64,000 bases of DNA from Nipponacmea schrenckii (GCA_030562195.1 JAUJPP010000006.1:4402001-4466000); one strand, 5' to 3'. Shown: positions 33,982 through 45,533, counted from the first letter of the stretch. Notes: generated by a model not told the origin, from the letters alone. Program-made: numbers and translations.

Positions 33982-34207
33982 GAAAATTTCGAATTCCCGG
34001 GAAGTCACCGTTTTGTTTTCTTTGAAGATTTTAAAGTTATGCCGTCAGGAGATTATAGGTGTTAAGAGCTCATTAACTGTGAAATAAATTCAAGAAAATC
34101 GTTCACTTATTTATATTAACATGACTAATTATCGATGTCACTCATCTTTGATTAAATTGTTGAACTTCATTCACCGTTTCACAATAAGCAATGCATATTC
34201 ATTCGAA

Positions 34208-34420
34208 ATGGCAAACGCACAGCTCGATTACGAATATTCACCTACCACACGAAACGGTCGTTAACTGATAGTAGATGGATACAAGTATCGCTTTAATAAA
34301 AGAATTATGGACGCTGTTGTTTGGGAATGCACTTCCAAAATCTGCAATACCACAGCTAACGATATTCTGATAAGACTAAATGGCACCCACAGCCACGAAG
34401 ATGCTCGGCTTGACATTAAG
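34208..34420 (+). pseudogene. FLYWCH zinc-finger exon, copy 1
   Basis: 71 codons from ATG to a GTAAGA donor. After EYSPTTRNGR comes an in-frame TAA, then LIVDGYKYRFNKRIMDAVVW, EC, CNTTAND and the HSH ligands: the FLYWCH fold used for DNA binding in Mutator/Phantom-type transposases. The nonsense codon is shared with the copy at 38849-39061, so it predates the duplication. Only 22 bp separate its end from the transposase C-terminus; the DDE core is missing. Confidence 0.75.
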
Positions 34421-34442
34421 GTAAGAGCTCCTGACGAATCCC

Positions 34443-34815
34443 TTTTTGTTTCAAACTGAGAAACTACTCCAGATTAGTGGACCTTGCCGACAACGTGATC
34501 AGTCAGTGGTTGGAGGGCGCGCATGCATTGCATGAATGGAACCCTTACGGCTCAGATTCACCTAAGACTAATAACAATTTAGAAGGTTGGCATAGTCGTG
34601 TAAAGAAACTGATTGGTAAAGCACACCCCAAAATCAATAATTCATTTCTTGAAGGCATAACAGTATGGTATTGAGATACGGATGGTTCAGTATACTGCCG
34701 GCCATCAACAACCTCCCAAAAATAGAAAGTATAAGACTCTGGAATCTAGACTTATTCAAAGAAGACAGCGATATGTGAATTATGCAGTTACGAGTTTGCG
34801 GATCTGTTTCGATTT
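34443..34815 (+). pseudogene. Mutator/Phantom-type transposase C-terminus, copy 2
   Basis: Same protein as 22621-22980, with LEGWHSRVKKLIG intact. After a frame change near 34665 it continues VQYTAGHQQPPKNRKYKTLE and SRLIQRRQRYVNYAV, typical of the end of these transposases. Confidence 0.72.
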
Positions 34816-35228
34816 TACTGAAACTGAAATAAATGTTATACATGAAATAAATAAATAATTAAAGATATGAAGAATACAAAACGTTATTGTTGTATAATGA
34901 AGAATAAAAAGAAGACGTAACGTTACTGTGACCTCACGGTGCAGAGTGAAGAATTCCAGCATTTGCATTTCCGGAGTTGTGGTTTTCCCCAGCACTTCAT
35001 TCTTCATAACTTCACACGGAGCACGTTTCGCACTGAAATTCCAATGCGATTAAAATACTAATTTAACATTCGACAAAAAACTGAGACCAAAATGAGTAAA
35101 TTTGTTGAGAACTCATTTTTATGGTCTCTTCGCATATAATGTTATATTACGTCACGTATAATATATTATGTACTCAATTCTCGAGGCTCGATTGGAAATT
35201 AACTTCGTGGTGATTGGCAAAACAAAAT

Positions 35229-35545
35229 TGAGTCCAAGCTTAAGTTTTTTTAAAAAGAAATCTCTGGTAGAGTTCATCATCATCTAGTGGATCTAATTTA
35301 TCCCTAAATGTTCTATTTAGGGCTTAATTATTATTTCTCTGTCACAGACGGCGTAAAACTTAAGGGCATCAGCCATCTTTGTTTGACTTAAGACAGCCCC
35401 ATACCTGTCAGATATTTGAGCAAAAAAACCTAAGTCAAGACTTAAGTTTTTTTTATTGATCTTGGATTTAAGCAAAAATCTGAACTTAAGTCTAAATCTT
35501 AAGCTTAAGCTCAAATTTGGACTTAAGTTTTTTTCTTGATCCCGG
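35229..35545. mobile_element. Internally deleted Harbinger element (MITE form)
   Basis: Keeps both CTTAAGT-rich ends of the 21462-22390 element, but about 600 bp including most of the transposase fragment is gone. It is a direct view of MITE formation from a longer copy. Confidence 0.65.
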
Positions 35546-35782
35546 GCCCTGGGCTTTATATTGTATGTGATGATATGATCAGATGCTGATATTGCAGACT
35601 AAGATTAATTCTCAAGACTCTGCTAATCCTTAACTAGGGCGATTTGCTTTTTAAAATATGCCATCAAAAACAATTGCGATTTAGTCAATTTAGATACCGA
35701 TTATCAATTCCCGGGACGTCACCGCTAGAAAATTTCGAATTAAGGTAAGACCTCCTGACGAATTCCTTTTTGTTTCAAACTG

Positions 35783-36110
35783 AGAAACTACCCCAGATTG
35801 GTGGACCTTGCCGACAACGTGATCAGTCAATGGTTGGAGGGCGCGCATGCATTGCATGAATGGAACCCTTACGGCTCAGATTCACCTAAGACTAATAACA
35901 ATTTAGAAGATTGGCACAGTCGTGTAAAGAAACTGATTGGTAAAGCACACCCCAAATCAATAATTCATTTCTTGGAGGCATAACAGTATGGTATTGAGAT
36001 ACGGATGGTTCAGTATGCTGTATAAGACTCTGGAATCTAGACTTATTCAAAGAAGACAGCGATATGTGAATAATGCAGTTACTATTTACGAGTTTGCGGA
36101 TCTGTTTCGA
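35783..36110 (+). pseudogene. Mutator/Phantom-type transposase C-terminus, copy 3
   Basis: Near-identical to copy 1 (22621), including LEDWHSRVKKLIG and the same frame break. It is preceded by the same junction that removed the FLYWCH exon (GAATT joined to AAGGTAAGACC). Confidence 0.7.
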
Positions 36111-36513
36111 TTTTACTGAAACTGAATGTTATACATAAAATAAATAAATAATTAAAGATATGAAGAATACAAAACGTTATTGTTGTATAATGAAGAATAA
36201 AAAGAAGACGTAACGTTACTGTAGTAATGACGTTATTTCTTTATCTATTATAACGTCATAATGATTGTTTTATTGCTTCTTGGAATTTATACCAGAGGAG
36301 ACGCATTCATCAAGTTCTCTTGAAATTTTACAGTTTTTACACTTAACTGAGTATTTTTTACTGTAAACAAGGTAAACATTTTTTTATTCAATTCTTTTTA
36401 GTGTTTCCAAGACAAATTAACAACACCATTCACAAACTAAACAGTATTGAAGTATTTGGTAACACTAAAGGTTCTGGATTGCTAGATCTTTTATTTATAT
36501 TCTTCCTTTTAGG

Positions 36514-37122
36514 ATGTCAACAATGAAAGAAATTCAATCGCACAAGAATAAAACTACGCCTATTGCGAATACCGAAGAACATGTAGAGCGACAAATCGAA
36601 TTAGTTGATCTTAACCGACAAGCTGACAAAAGGGTCGAAAACATTTCTTCTAAATCACTGGATAAAATGGATGAAGGACAGAAGGGAGAAGAACTACAGG
36701 CACAAAAAGTTTTGGAAGACGGGGATGTCAAAACTGAGACGTCTATCAGAGCTTTTAATTGTGGGTCTACAGAGAAGGGTTTGGTAAAATCCAGAAATTC
36801 ATCATTTGAAGAATACATCAACAAAAATATACCAAAGACGAAAGAGGTTGTTCTATCGATTCCATTGGTTCATCTTGAACCAACAATAAGAGTAATTATT
36901 GATGGTAAAATAACTGAAATTATTTACAGACGAGGATCTCAAATCCAGAAAAAGGTTATTCAACCAACATCTAAATGTATAGTAGAAGATATTGCTCGAT
37001 TAAAAAACGAGATAGAAATTATTGAAGAAGGGATCTGTATTAACCAGATTAACAAAAGCAGTAAGTTTCTCGTTGATCATTCGTACTTAACTCCCAGAGA
37101 CCGACAATTATGCCGCTGGTAA
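36514..37122 (+). CDS. Unknown 202-aa protein within the composite repeat
   Basis: Open frame from ATG 36514 to TAA 37122. The first 85 residues are charged and low in hydrophobics (KNKTTPIANTEEHVERQIEL). The C-terminal half has alternating hydrophobics (EVVLSIPLVHLEPTIRVIID, then EIIYRRGSQIQKKV) and an Ile/Glu-rich helix (IARLKNEIEIIEEGI). I do not recognise the family. A strong acceptor-like tract (TTCTTCCTTTTAG) ends 2 nt before the ATG and a GTAAAT donor-like site overlaps the stop, so it may be an internal exon of a captured gene. A broken copy lies at 23407-24038. Confidence 0.5.
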   Translation: MSTMKEIQSHKNKTTPIANTEEHVERQIELVDLNRQADKRVENISSKSLDKMDEGQKGEELQAQKVLEDGDVKTETSIRAFNCGSTEKGLVKSRNSSFEEYINKNIPKTKEVVLSIPLVHLEPTIRVIIDGKITEIIYRRGSQIQKKVIQPTSKCIVEDIARLKNEIEIIEEGICINQINKSSKFLVDHSYLTPRDRQLCRW

Positions 37123-37839
37123 ATAGGTTTCATACTGCTCCGAGAAAAATATCCCAAAACTTCTCAGGAATTATCAAAATATCAACATTCCAACAAGCAT
37201 GCAAGCTATGTCGAGTTCACGTGCAATTTTTGCAGCAAGTATTGGTTATGTTATGTTTTATTTTGGATTTGGAATTAGCGGTTCGGAAGGGTAGTAAATA
37301 GTATCGATTTCAAATCTATGGTTATTATATTTCAGAAAAGAAAAGGTCAAGATTTGGAAAATTGATGAGAAGATTTGGTGAAGCCTGTTCTAATATATTA
37401 GAGAGAATGTTTTACTGTAGTAAAAACATCACTGTTGTATAGTTCGGAAGTATGCAGTGTTCATTATTTCACGACTATTGCAATTATATGACATTTTGGT
37501 ATTTGACTTGACAGTACACGTACATGTGTATATTGTTTTATTTCGAATTAATGTTACAGAACAATGACACAATAACAGTAAATATATTGAAGGACAGAAC
37601 AGAAAAGCTTTATAATAGATTAAGTAATAATCATATATTTTGTAGATTCTGAGAATCTTTTGTGTAGCCTTTAAAAGGTAAAAATAAAATATAACACGAA
37701 CATTCACTTTTCGTTTGATATTTAGAAATCATTAAATAAAACCTATATTTTTATCAAATATGCTTGAGTTTCTTTTTAAACATGGTATTACTCCAAAGTC
37801 AGTAATTTCCGTGTGTGGCCAGACCACGATTTTTCCATC

Positions 37840-38623
37840 CAGATCGGATCTTTAGTATCCTTCTGATAATGATGCAGGACTGAATGAGAGATTGACATGG
37901 CATGGGAAAAGTGTGCTTGTCGAGCTAACCAAAATAATGAAACTTTTTTCACCCCTGGGAAAACTTTCGGATTCCTTCATCCAAGAGTCCGCCAAATTCT
38001 GCAACCTCATAACGGGCCGCCAACAGATTGGTAAAATGATCAGCTGTGATGTCGTAGACTTATTCACTAATGTACCCAAGGATGAAGCCATCGATGCCCT
38101 AAGCCTATCCATGAATCAGAACCTAATCTCCTAAACAACACCAAATTTAAACCAAGAAGAAACCACTGCCACTGACAACATAATTTCCAAAGCCCTGAAT
38201 ACCAATACCACCTCCCAAAGACTTGCTACTACAGTCTCCCTTACACAGAATCGGCCTTCCCTTCATTGGACACCAAAACTATCAGATCAAAAGATTATTA
38301 CAAAGGAAGCTGAATCTCAAGTTTACTTTAAGACTAGCACCCCTTTAAAGTCCCTCTTGCAAGCTAAGGGCAAAATAATCTCCCGCCGGGCAGATCCTAG
38401 TGGCATTATATACCAAGTCAATTGTGATTGTGGAGAGAAATATAACGACCACTCTTCCAACCCACTTAGTGTCAGAATCAGCCAACATAAGACTAAAACT
38501 AATACCCAAGACGTAAGCAGTGCCGTAGCTGAACATAAAGCCAAGTACCCCAATCAGACCATAGAATGGAACGAAACCAATACCCTTGCTAACAATGGTG
38601 TCTTCCCGGGACGTCACCGCTAG
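37840..38623 (+). pseudogene. Penelope-like element fragment, copy 2
   Basis: Fuller version of 24760-25392: TWHGKSVLVELTKIMKLFSP, then the motif A segment CDVVDLFTNVPKDEAIDAL and a stop at 38134. The same deletion follows, then from about 38245 the region leading into GIIYQVNCDCGEKYND, SVRISQHKTKTNTQD and the terminal GRHR. The latter is a GIY-YIG endonuclease remnant with the CDCG cysteines. Confidence 0.78.
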
Positions 38624-38848
38624 AAAATTTCGAATTCCCGGGAAGTCACCGTTTTGTTTTCTTTGAAGATTTTAAAGTTATGCCGTCAGGAGATTATAGG
38701 TGTTAAGAGCTCATTAACTGTGAAATAAATTCAAGAAAATCGTTCACTTATTTATATTAACATGACTAATTATCGATGTCACTCATCTTTGATTAAATTG
38801 TTGAACTTCATTCACCGTTTCACAATAAGCAATGCATATTCATTCGAA

Positions 38849-39061
38849 ATGGCAAACGCACAGCTCGGTTACGAATTCCCACCTACCACACGAAACGGTC
38901 GTTAACTGATAGTAGATGGATACAAGTATCGCTTTAATAAAAGAATTATGGACGCTGTTGTTTGGGAATGCACTTCCAAAATCTGCAATACCACAGCTAA
39001 CGATATTCTGATAAGAGTAAATGGCGCCCACAGCCACGAAGATGCTCGGCTTGACATTAAG
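38849..39061 (+). pseudogene. FLYWCH zinc-finger exon, copy 2
   Basis: Duplicate of 34208-34420 with the same internal TAA and a few substitutions (for example ACC to GCC just before HSH). Ends at the same GTAAGA donor. Confidence 0.75.
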
Positions 39062-39083
39062 GTAAGAGCTCCTGACGAATCCC

Positions 39084-39450
39084 TTTTTGTTTCAAACTGA
39101 GAAACTACTCCAGATTAGTGGACCTTGCCGACAACGTGATCAGTCAGTGGTTGGAGGGCGCGCATGCATTGCATGAATGGAACCCTAACGGCTCAGATTC
39201 ACCTAAGACTAATAACAATTTAGAAGGTTGGCATAGTCGTGTAAAGAAACTGATTGGAAAAGCACACCCCAAAATCAATAATTCATTTCTTGAAGGCATA
39301 ACAGTATGGTAATGAGATTCGGATGGTTCAGTATGCTGCCGGCCATCAACAACCTCCCAAAAATAGAAAGTATAAGACTCTGGAATCTAGACTTATTCAA
39401 AGAAGACAGCGATATGTGAATAATGCAGTTACGAGTTTGCGGATCTGTTT
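39084..39450 (+). pseudogene. Mutator/Phantom-type transposase C-terminus, copy 4
   Basis: Duplicate of 34443-34815, again with LEGWHSRVKKLIG and GITVW before a stop. Confidence 0.72.
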
Positions 39451-39865
39451 CGATTTTACTGAAACTGAAATAAATGTTATACATAAAATAAATAAATAAT
39501 TAAAGATATGAAGAATACAAAACGTTATTGTTGTATAATGAAGAATAAAAAGAAGACGTAACGTTACTGTGACCTCACGGTGCAGAGTGAAGAATTCCAG
39601 CATTTGCATTTCCGGAGTTGTGGTTTTCCCCAGCACTTCATTCTTCATAACTTCACACGGAGCACGTTTCGCACTGAAATTCCAATGCGATTAAAATACT
39701 AATTTAACATTCGACAAAAAACTGAGACCAAAATGAGTAAATTTGTTGAGAACTCATTTTTATGGTCTCTTCGCACATAATGTTATATTACGTCACGTAT
39801 AATATATTATGTACTCAATTCTCGAGGCTCGATTGGAAATTAACTTAGTGGTGATTGGCAAAACA

Positions 39866-40241
39866 AAATTGAGTCCAAGCTTAAGTTTTTGCTTAAGTCT
39901 TAAGATTGGTCTCAGCTAAGACATGAACTTAAGACAGATCATAAAACAACTTGAGCAAATCTTAGCTAAGCCCGGACTTAAGATCGTCTTGTAATTGTGT
40001 GTATGACGTCAGCGTCCGCGTCCGCTCATCCAGTCCTATTTGTCCCTAAAAAAGAATTAGTTTTTAACACTGGATATTTATTTACATTCATGACGTAAAT
40101 AAACAAAAAATTGTCTGCTTCTTTCGAGCTTTACGCCAAAACCAAAATGTAGGTATTTATGAACATTGTTAAAATTTTAGTAAACAAGTAATATTACCAG
40201 CTACAGCATGAAGTGCTCTCTTTACATTCAATGCAGCCTCT
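39866..40241 (-). mobile_element. Harbinger element left part, truncated by the gap
   Basis: Matches the first about 380 bp of 21462-22390, including the end of the transposase fragment (CATTCAATGCAGCCTCT). The rest lies in the gap. Confidence 0.65.
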
Positions 40242-40741
40242 NNNNNNNNNNNNNNNNNNNNNNNNNNNNNNNNNNNNNNNNNNNNNNNNNNNNNNNNNNN
40301 NNNNNNNNNNNNNNNNNNNNNNNNNNNNNNNNNNNNNNNNNNNNNNNNNNNNNNNNNNNNNNNNNNNNNNNNNNNNNNNNNNNNNNNNNNNNNNNNNNNN
40401 NNNNNNNNNNNNNNNNNNNNNNNNNNNNNNNNNNNNNNNNNNNNNNNNNNNNNNNNNNNNNNNNNNNNNNNNNNNNNNNNNNNNNNNNNNNNNNNNNNNN
40501 NNNNNNNNNNNNNNNNNNNNNNNNNNNNNNNNNNNNNNNNNNNNNNNNNNNNNNNNNNNNNNNNNNNNNNNNNNNNNNNNNNNNNNNNNNNNNNNNNNNN
40601 NNNNNNNNNNNNNNNNNNNNNNNNNNNNNNNNNNNNNNNNNNNNNNNNNNNNNNNNNNNNNNNNNNNNNNNNNNNNNNNNNNNNNNNNNNNNNNNNNNNN
40701 NNNNNNNNNNNNNNNNNNNNNNNNNNNNNNNNNNNNNNNNN
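40242..40741. other. Assembly gap, 500 N
   Basis: 500 undetermined bases inside the tandem composite array, so the number of array copies is not known. Confidence 0.99.
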
Positions 40742-40836
40742 TTTTTAAACCTTTTATCTAGTTTGGAGCTTTGTAAAATTATTCTACCTTAAACAAGTTC
40801 CCAATTATTTGAAAACCAATAGTTACATTTTGCGTA

Positions 40837-40990
40837 GCGTTGTGTTTTTGTTTCATATACCCCTTCCATATAGGGGATGCAAATGTAGAATATGTGGGAT
40901 AACAAACGATGTCCGAAAGAGGCGAATAGTAATGTATATATATCGCTCCAGTGGGACAATAAATGATGTCCGGTATAGTATATATAATAT
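40837..40990 (+). repeat. Left part of the minisatellite-cored element, truncated
   Basis: GTTGTGTTTTTGTTTCATAT onward matches the left flank of the array at 61036. It holds about two minisatellite units with GGGACAATAAATGATGTCCG. There is no right flank here. Confidence 0.65.
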
Positions 40991-41085
40991 TTATATGAAA
41001 TATGAAAAAATCCAGGATAATCTTCCAGAGTGCTCTACGTGCACATCCACGGAGCTTTATAGATGATTAGAAAACGAACAATTTC

Positions 41086-41476
41086 ACATATTTCTATAGT
41101 AAAATAAAAAGAAAATCACTGAGCATTTAACTTGGGCTTGAACTTGCTTATGAAGTATTTTTCCTTTATGGATCTTTTAATGTCACATTCAATATCAACT
41201 TTATAGAAAGGGAAAAGTTTGAAGAGTCCTTTACCACAATGATCTAAATGTTCACTTAGTGGGATTTTCCTATATTGCGGCTGTCTGATATGTTGTCGGT
41301 GAATACGTGTTCTTTACAACTAGTGCATTCAATGCAGTATATCAAATTTACACTTTTGCACGTCATGTTGGTATTAGTATATATTGTTTTTCCGGATTTT
41401 GTTTTGAGTTCGCTTCCAACATGGATGAATTCACATGTACCACACCAGGAATCTTTGCACCTGGACACTTGGTTTT
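41086..41476 (-). pseudogene. PLE zinc knuckle and GIY-YIG endonuclease region
   Basis: Reads SRCKDSWCGTCEFIHVG (CxxC knuckle preceding the nuclease), TCKSVNLIYCIECTSCKEHV (GIY-YIG start in its PLE form), then DNISDSRNIG. A frame break near 41256 is followed by residual C-terminal similarity. The upstream frame reads through a poly(A)-encoded Lys run from the adjacent 1.1-kb repeat, making a chimeric frame (41256-41717). Confidence 0.75.
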
Positions 41477-44400
41477 TTTTTTTTTTGTAATTCTTGGATG
41501 AGTTTGCAGACAAACTGGTAAAAGGTGCAGAAATTCTAAATCTACAGTTGATCTTAGAATGATTTCTATTATCAAATAAAACAAAACCGGAAGTTCTATC
41601 TCTGACAGGAAGTGAGAACCGGAAGTTCAGGTTTTTTTGCTTTAGCAAGTTTATTTTCAGTTCGATTTTGACCGGATTTTCAGATTTGAAAACTTCAATG
41701 TATTTGTCAACTAACAATTATAGGTTTTATGCAATTAGGTTAAATATTTTACCCACGATTTGCAATTCAATATTCAAGGGTCATCGGCAAAAATTTCAGA
41801 CCGTGATTTCTCCTTTAATATAAATGGTAAAATTTTGAAACTTTACCAGTTGATAGGCGATATGTTTATAATTTTTGAAAAAATGTGAAAAAAAAATTCC
41901 ACTTCCGGTTTAGCCTCAAATGACGTAATTACGTAACTTCCGGTCTATAACTGCTAGGTGAAAAGTGAAAACTGTTTTATAAATAACTTGTCAATAGTAA
42001 TTGATTTGACCTAAATAATTAGGTCAAGCTGCCATATCGGCCGCCATTTTGAATTTTCGTTACAATTCTTAAATCCGAAATTCAGACACTACTGATAGAC
42101 CGATTTTGATGAAATTTAGCACATAGATACAATGGATCATTATCTACCTTTTCTTGGAGACCGATTTTCAAATTTCGTATTTTCTTTCGAATTATTTAAA
42201 TTTCGATTTTTTCAAAATTAGGTCACTTTAACGGCTACGGAAGGTGTGACCCACTTAATCTATGACCTTAAAAATTTAAAGGTCAAATAATATTCAATAT
42301 ATTGTCTACGAGTAGATATTTTTTAATTTGGCTTACTTAAAAAATTCATAGAGATAAGTGTACTTAAATACAGCAAAAATTGATAATTTTCATATTTTCG
42401 CCATCATTAACCGTTACGGAAGGTGTGACCTAATTATTTTATGACTTTGAAAACTAGGTCAAATGAAAATTCAATATATTGTCTAGATGTAGGTAATTGC
42501 AAATTTAGCCTAATAATATTTTAAGGCTCTCGAAATACGTTCATAATTGTAAGCAATTCTATTTTTTTTTTTTTTTGAAATTTTTTTCCTTTGGGGATGA
42601 AGGTTTTGCAGACAAACTGGTAAAAGGTGCAGAAATTCTAAATCTACAGTTGATCTTAGAATGATTTCTATTATCAAATAAAACAAAACCGGAAGTTCTA
42701 TCTCTGACAGGAAGTGAGAACCGGAAGTTCAGGTTTTTTTGCTTTAGCAAGTTTATTTTCAGTTCGATTCTGACCGGATTTTCAGATTTGAAAACTTCAA
42801 TGTATTTGTCAACTAACAATTATAGGTTTTATGCAATTAGATTAAATATTTTATCCACGATTTGCAATTCAATATTCAAGGGTCATCGGCAAAAATTTCA
42901 GACCGTGATTTCTCCTTTAATATAAATGGTAAAATTTTGAAACTTTACCAGTTGATAGGCGATATGTTTATAATTTTTGAAAAAATGTGAAAAAAAAAAT
43001 TCCACTTCCGGTTTAGCCTCAAATGACGTAATTACGTAACTTCCGGTCTATAACTGCTAGGTGAAAAGTGAAAACTGTTTTATAAATAACTTGTCAATAG
43101 TAATTGATTTGACCTAAATAATTAGGTCAAGCTGCCATATCGGCCGCCATTTTGAATTTTCGTTACAATTCTTAAATCCGAAATTCAGACACTACTGATA
43201 GACCGATTTTGATGAAATTTAGCACATAGATACAATGGATCATTATCTACCTTTTCTTGGAGACCGATTTTCAAATTTCGTATTTTCTTTCGAATTATTT
43301 AAATTTCGATTTTTTCAAAATTAGGTCACTTTAACGGGTACGGAAGGTGTGACCCACTTAATCTATGACCTTGAAAATTAAGTCAAATAATATTCAATAT
43401 ATTGTCTACGAGTAGATATTTTTTAATTTGGCTTACTTAAAAAATTCATAGAGATAAGTGTACTTAAATACAGCAAAAATTGATAATTTTCATATTTTCG
43501 CCATCATTAACCGTTACGGAAGGTGTGACCTAATTATTTTATGACTTTGAAAACTAGGTAAAATGATATTCAATATATTGTCTAGATGTAGGTAATTGCA
43601 AATTTAGCCTACATAATATTTTAAGGCTCTCGAAATACGTTCATAATTGTAAGCAATTCTAGTTTTTTTGTTTTTTTTTTTTTTAATTCTTGGATGAGTT
43701 TGCAGACAAACTGGTAAAAGGTGCAGAAATTCTAAATCTACAGTTGATCTTAGAATGATTTCTATTATCAAATAAAACAAAACCGGAAGTTCTATCTCTG
43801 ACAGGAAGTGAGAACCGGAAGTTGAGGTTTTTTTGCTTTAGCAAGTTTATTTTCAGTTCGATTTTGACCGGATTTTCAGATTTGAAAACTTCAATGTATT
43901 TGTCAACTAACAATTATAGGTTTTATGCAATTAGGTTAAATATTTTACCCACGATTTGCAATTCAATATTCAAGGGTCATCGGCAAAAATTTCAGACCGT
44001 GCTTTCTCCTTTAATATAAATGGTAAAATTTTGAAACTTTACCAGTTGATAGGCGATATGATTATAATTTTTGAAAAAATGTGAAAAAAAAAATTCTACT
44101 TCCGGTTTAGCCTCAAATGACGTAATTACGTAACTTCTGGTCTATAACTGCTAGGTAAAAAGTGAAAACTGTTTTATAAATAACTTGTCAATAGTAATTG
44201 ATTTGACCTAAATAATTAGGTCAAGCTGCCATATCGGCCGCCATTTTGAATTTTTGTTACAATTCTTAAATCCGAAATTCAGACACTACTGATAGACCGA
44301 TTTTGATGAAATTTAGCACATAGATACAATGGATCGTTATCTACCTTTTCTTGGAGACCGATTTTCAAATTTCGTATTTTCTTTCGAATTATTTAAATTT

Positions 44401-44758
44401 CGATTTTTTCAAAATTAGGTCACTTTAACGGCTACGGAAGGTGTGACCCACTTAATCTATGACCTTGAAAATTAGGTCAAATAATATTCAATATATTGTC
44501 TACGAGTAGATATTTTTTAATTTGGCTTACTTAAAAAATTCATAGAGATAAGTGTACTTAAATACAGCAAAAATTGATAATTTTCATATTTTCGCCATCA
44601 TTAACCGTTACGGAAGGTGTGACCTAATTATTTTATGACTTTGAAAACTAGGTCAAATGATATTCAATATATTGTCTAGATGTAGGTATTTGCAAATTTA
44701 GCCTACATAATATTTTAAGGCTCTCGAAATACGTTCATAATTGTAAGCAATTCTAGTT
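41477..44758 (-). repeat. Three tandem 1.1-kb poly(A)-tailed repeats inside the PLE
   Basis: Units at about 41477-42560, 42561-43665 and 43666-44758; period 1102 then 1094 bp. On the minus strand each starts (AACTA)GAATTGCTTACAATTA and ends at or near ...CAAGAATTAC followed by an A-run of about 12-16; the tail of the middle unit is disturbed. Each encodes the same 76-residue frame (KYIEVFKSENPVKIELKINL start). Each carries four near-perfect CCGGAAGT-type sites and an internal duplicated block (ACGGAAGGTGTGACC, twice per unit). A further 3' end occurs at 62850-62911. The poly(A) ends suggest retroposition; head-to-tail arrangement is unusual for that. Confidence 0.8.
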
Positions 44759-45171
44759 AAAGAACTTAAATTTGAATTTTGCTCAAGAATTGCTAAGTTT
44801 CTTCTCGCTACAGAAAATATATTCTGGTTACAAGGATTGTGTGTGACAACAAATGGTATCTTATCATTTTCGTTAGACTTTTCACGTGTTGTCCGTAGTT
44901 CTTCAATCGGGATTTGTTTAGCCTTGTCAATACCCATTTTAATCAAGCTTTTTGGATACTTTTGTGAAAGAAGAAATACTTCGAGTTCTTGCAACCGTTC
45001 ATTCCTTAATTCGTCATCCTCAACTACTGTGCATATTTTCCTGGATAAGCAGTAGGGTATGTTCCTTTTTGTGTGTGAGGGATGGCAAGAATGGAAGTTT
45101 AGATATTGATGTGTGTCAGTGTCTTTATAATGAATATCAGTTTTTAGTGCATTGCCTTCTTTAATAACCAT
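44759..45171 (-). pseudogene. PLE reverse transcriptase thumb region
   Basis: Reads [55 protein letters not shown] and IPFVVTHNPCNQ, all conserved between the RT palm and the endonuclease in PLEs. The upstream palm is replaced by an (AT)n tract. The downstream part continues 3.3 kb away, past the repeat array. Confidence 0.8.
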
Positions 45172-45187
45172 AATATCAATATATGTT

Positions 45188-45490
<303 letters not shown>

Positions 45491-45533
45491 ATAGATGATT
45501 AGAAAACGAACAATTTCACATAAACATTAAGTT

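Larger units (their letters stand above)
33826..38463 (+). repeat. Composite 4.6-kb repeat, copy 2 (complete)
   Basis: Unit of 4638 bp running from the tail of the PLE GIY-YIG region through FLYWCH exon, Mutator C-terminus, Harbinger-derived MITE, second Mutator C-terminus, the 202-codon ORF and the PLE fragment. Copy 3 starts directly at 38464. The unit boundary is arbitrary because the array is head-to-tail. Confidence 0.85.
38464..40241 (+). repeat. Composite 4.6-kb repeat, copy 3 (cut by gap)
   Basis: Nearly identical to 33826 onward, at an offset of 4638 bp until about 39880, where it keeps the longer Harbinger left part as in copy 1. It runs into the 500-N gap. Confidence 0.85.

Noticed and set aside
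34427..34470. CTGACGA motif in the composite repeat as a second hammerhead core
   Set aside because: No matching stem II or GAAA core follows (the sequence reads TTTCAAAC), and the motif lies in the transposase junction.
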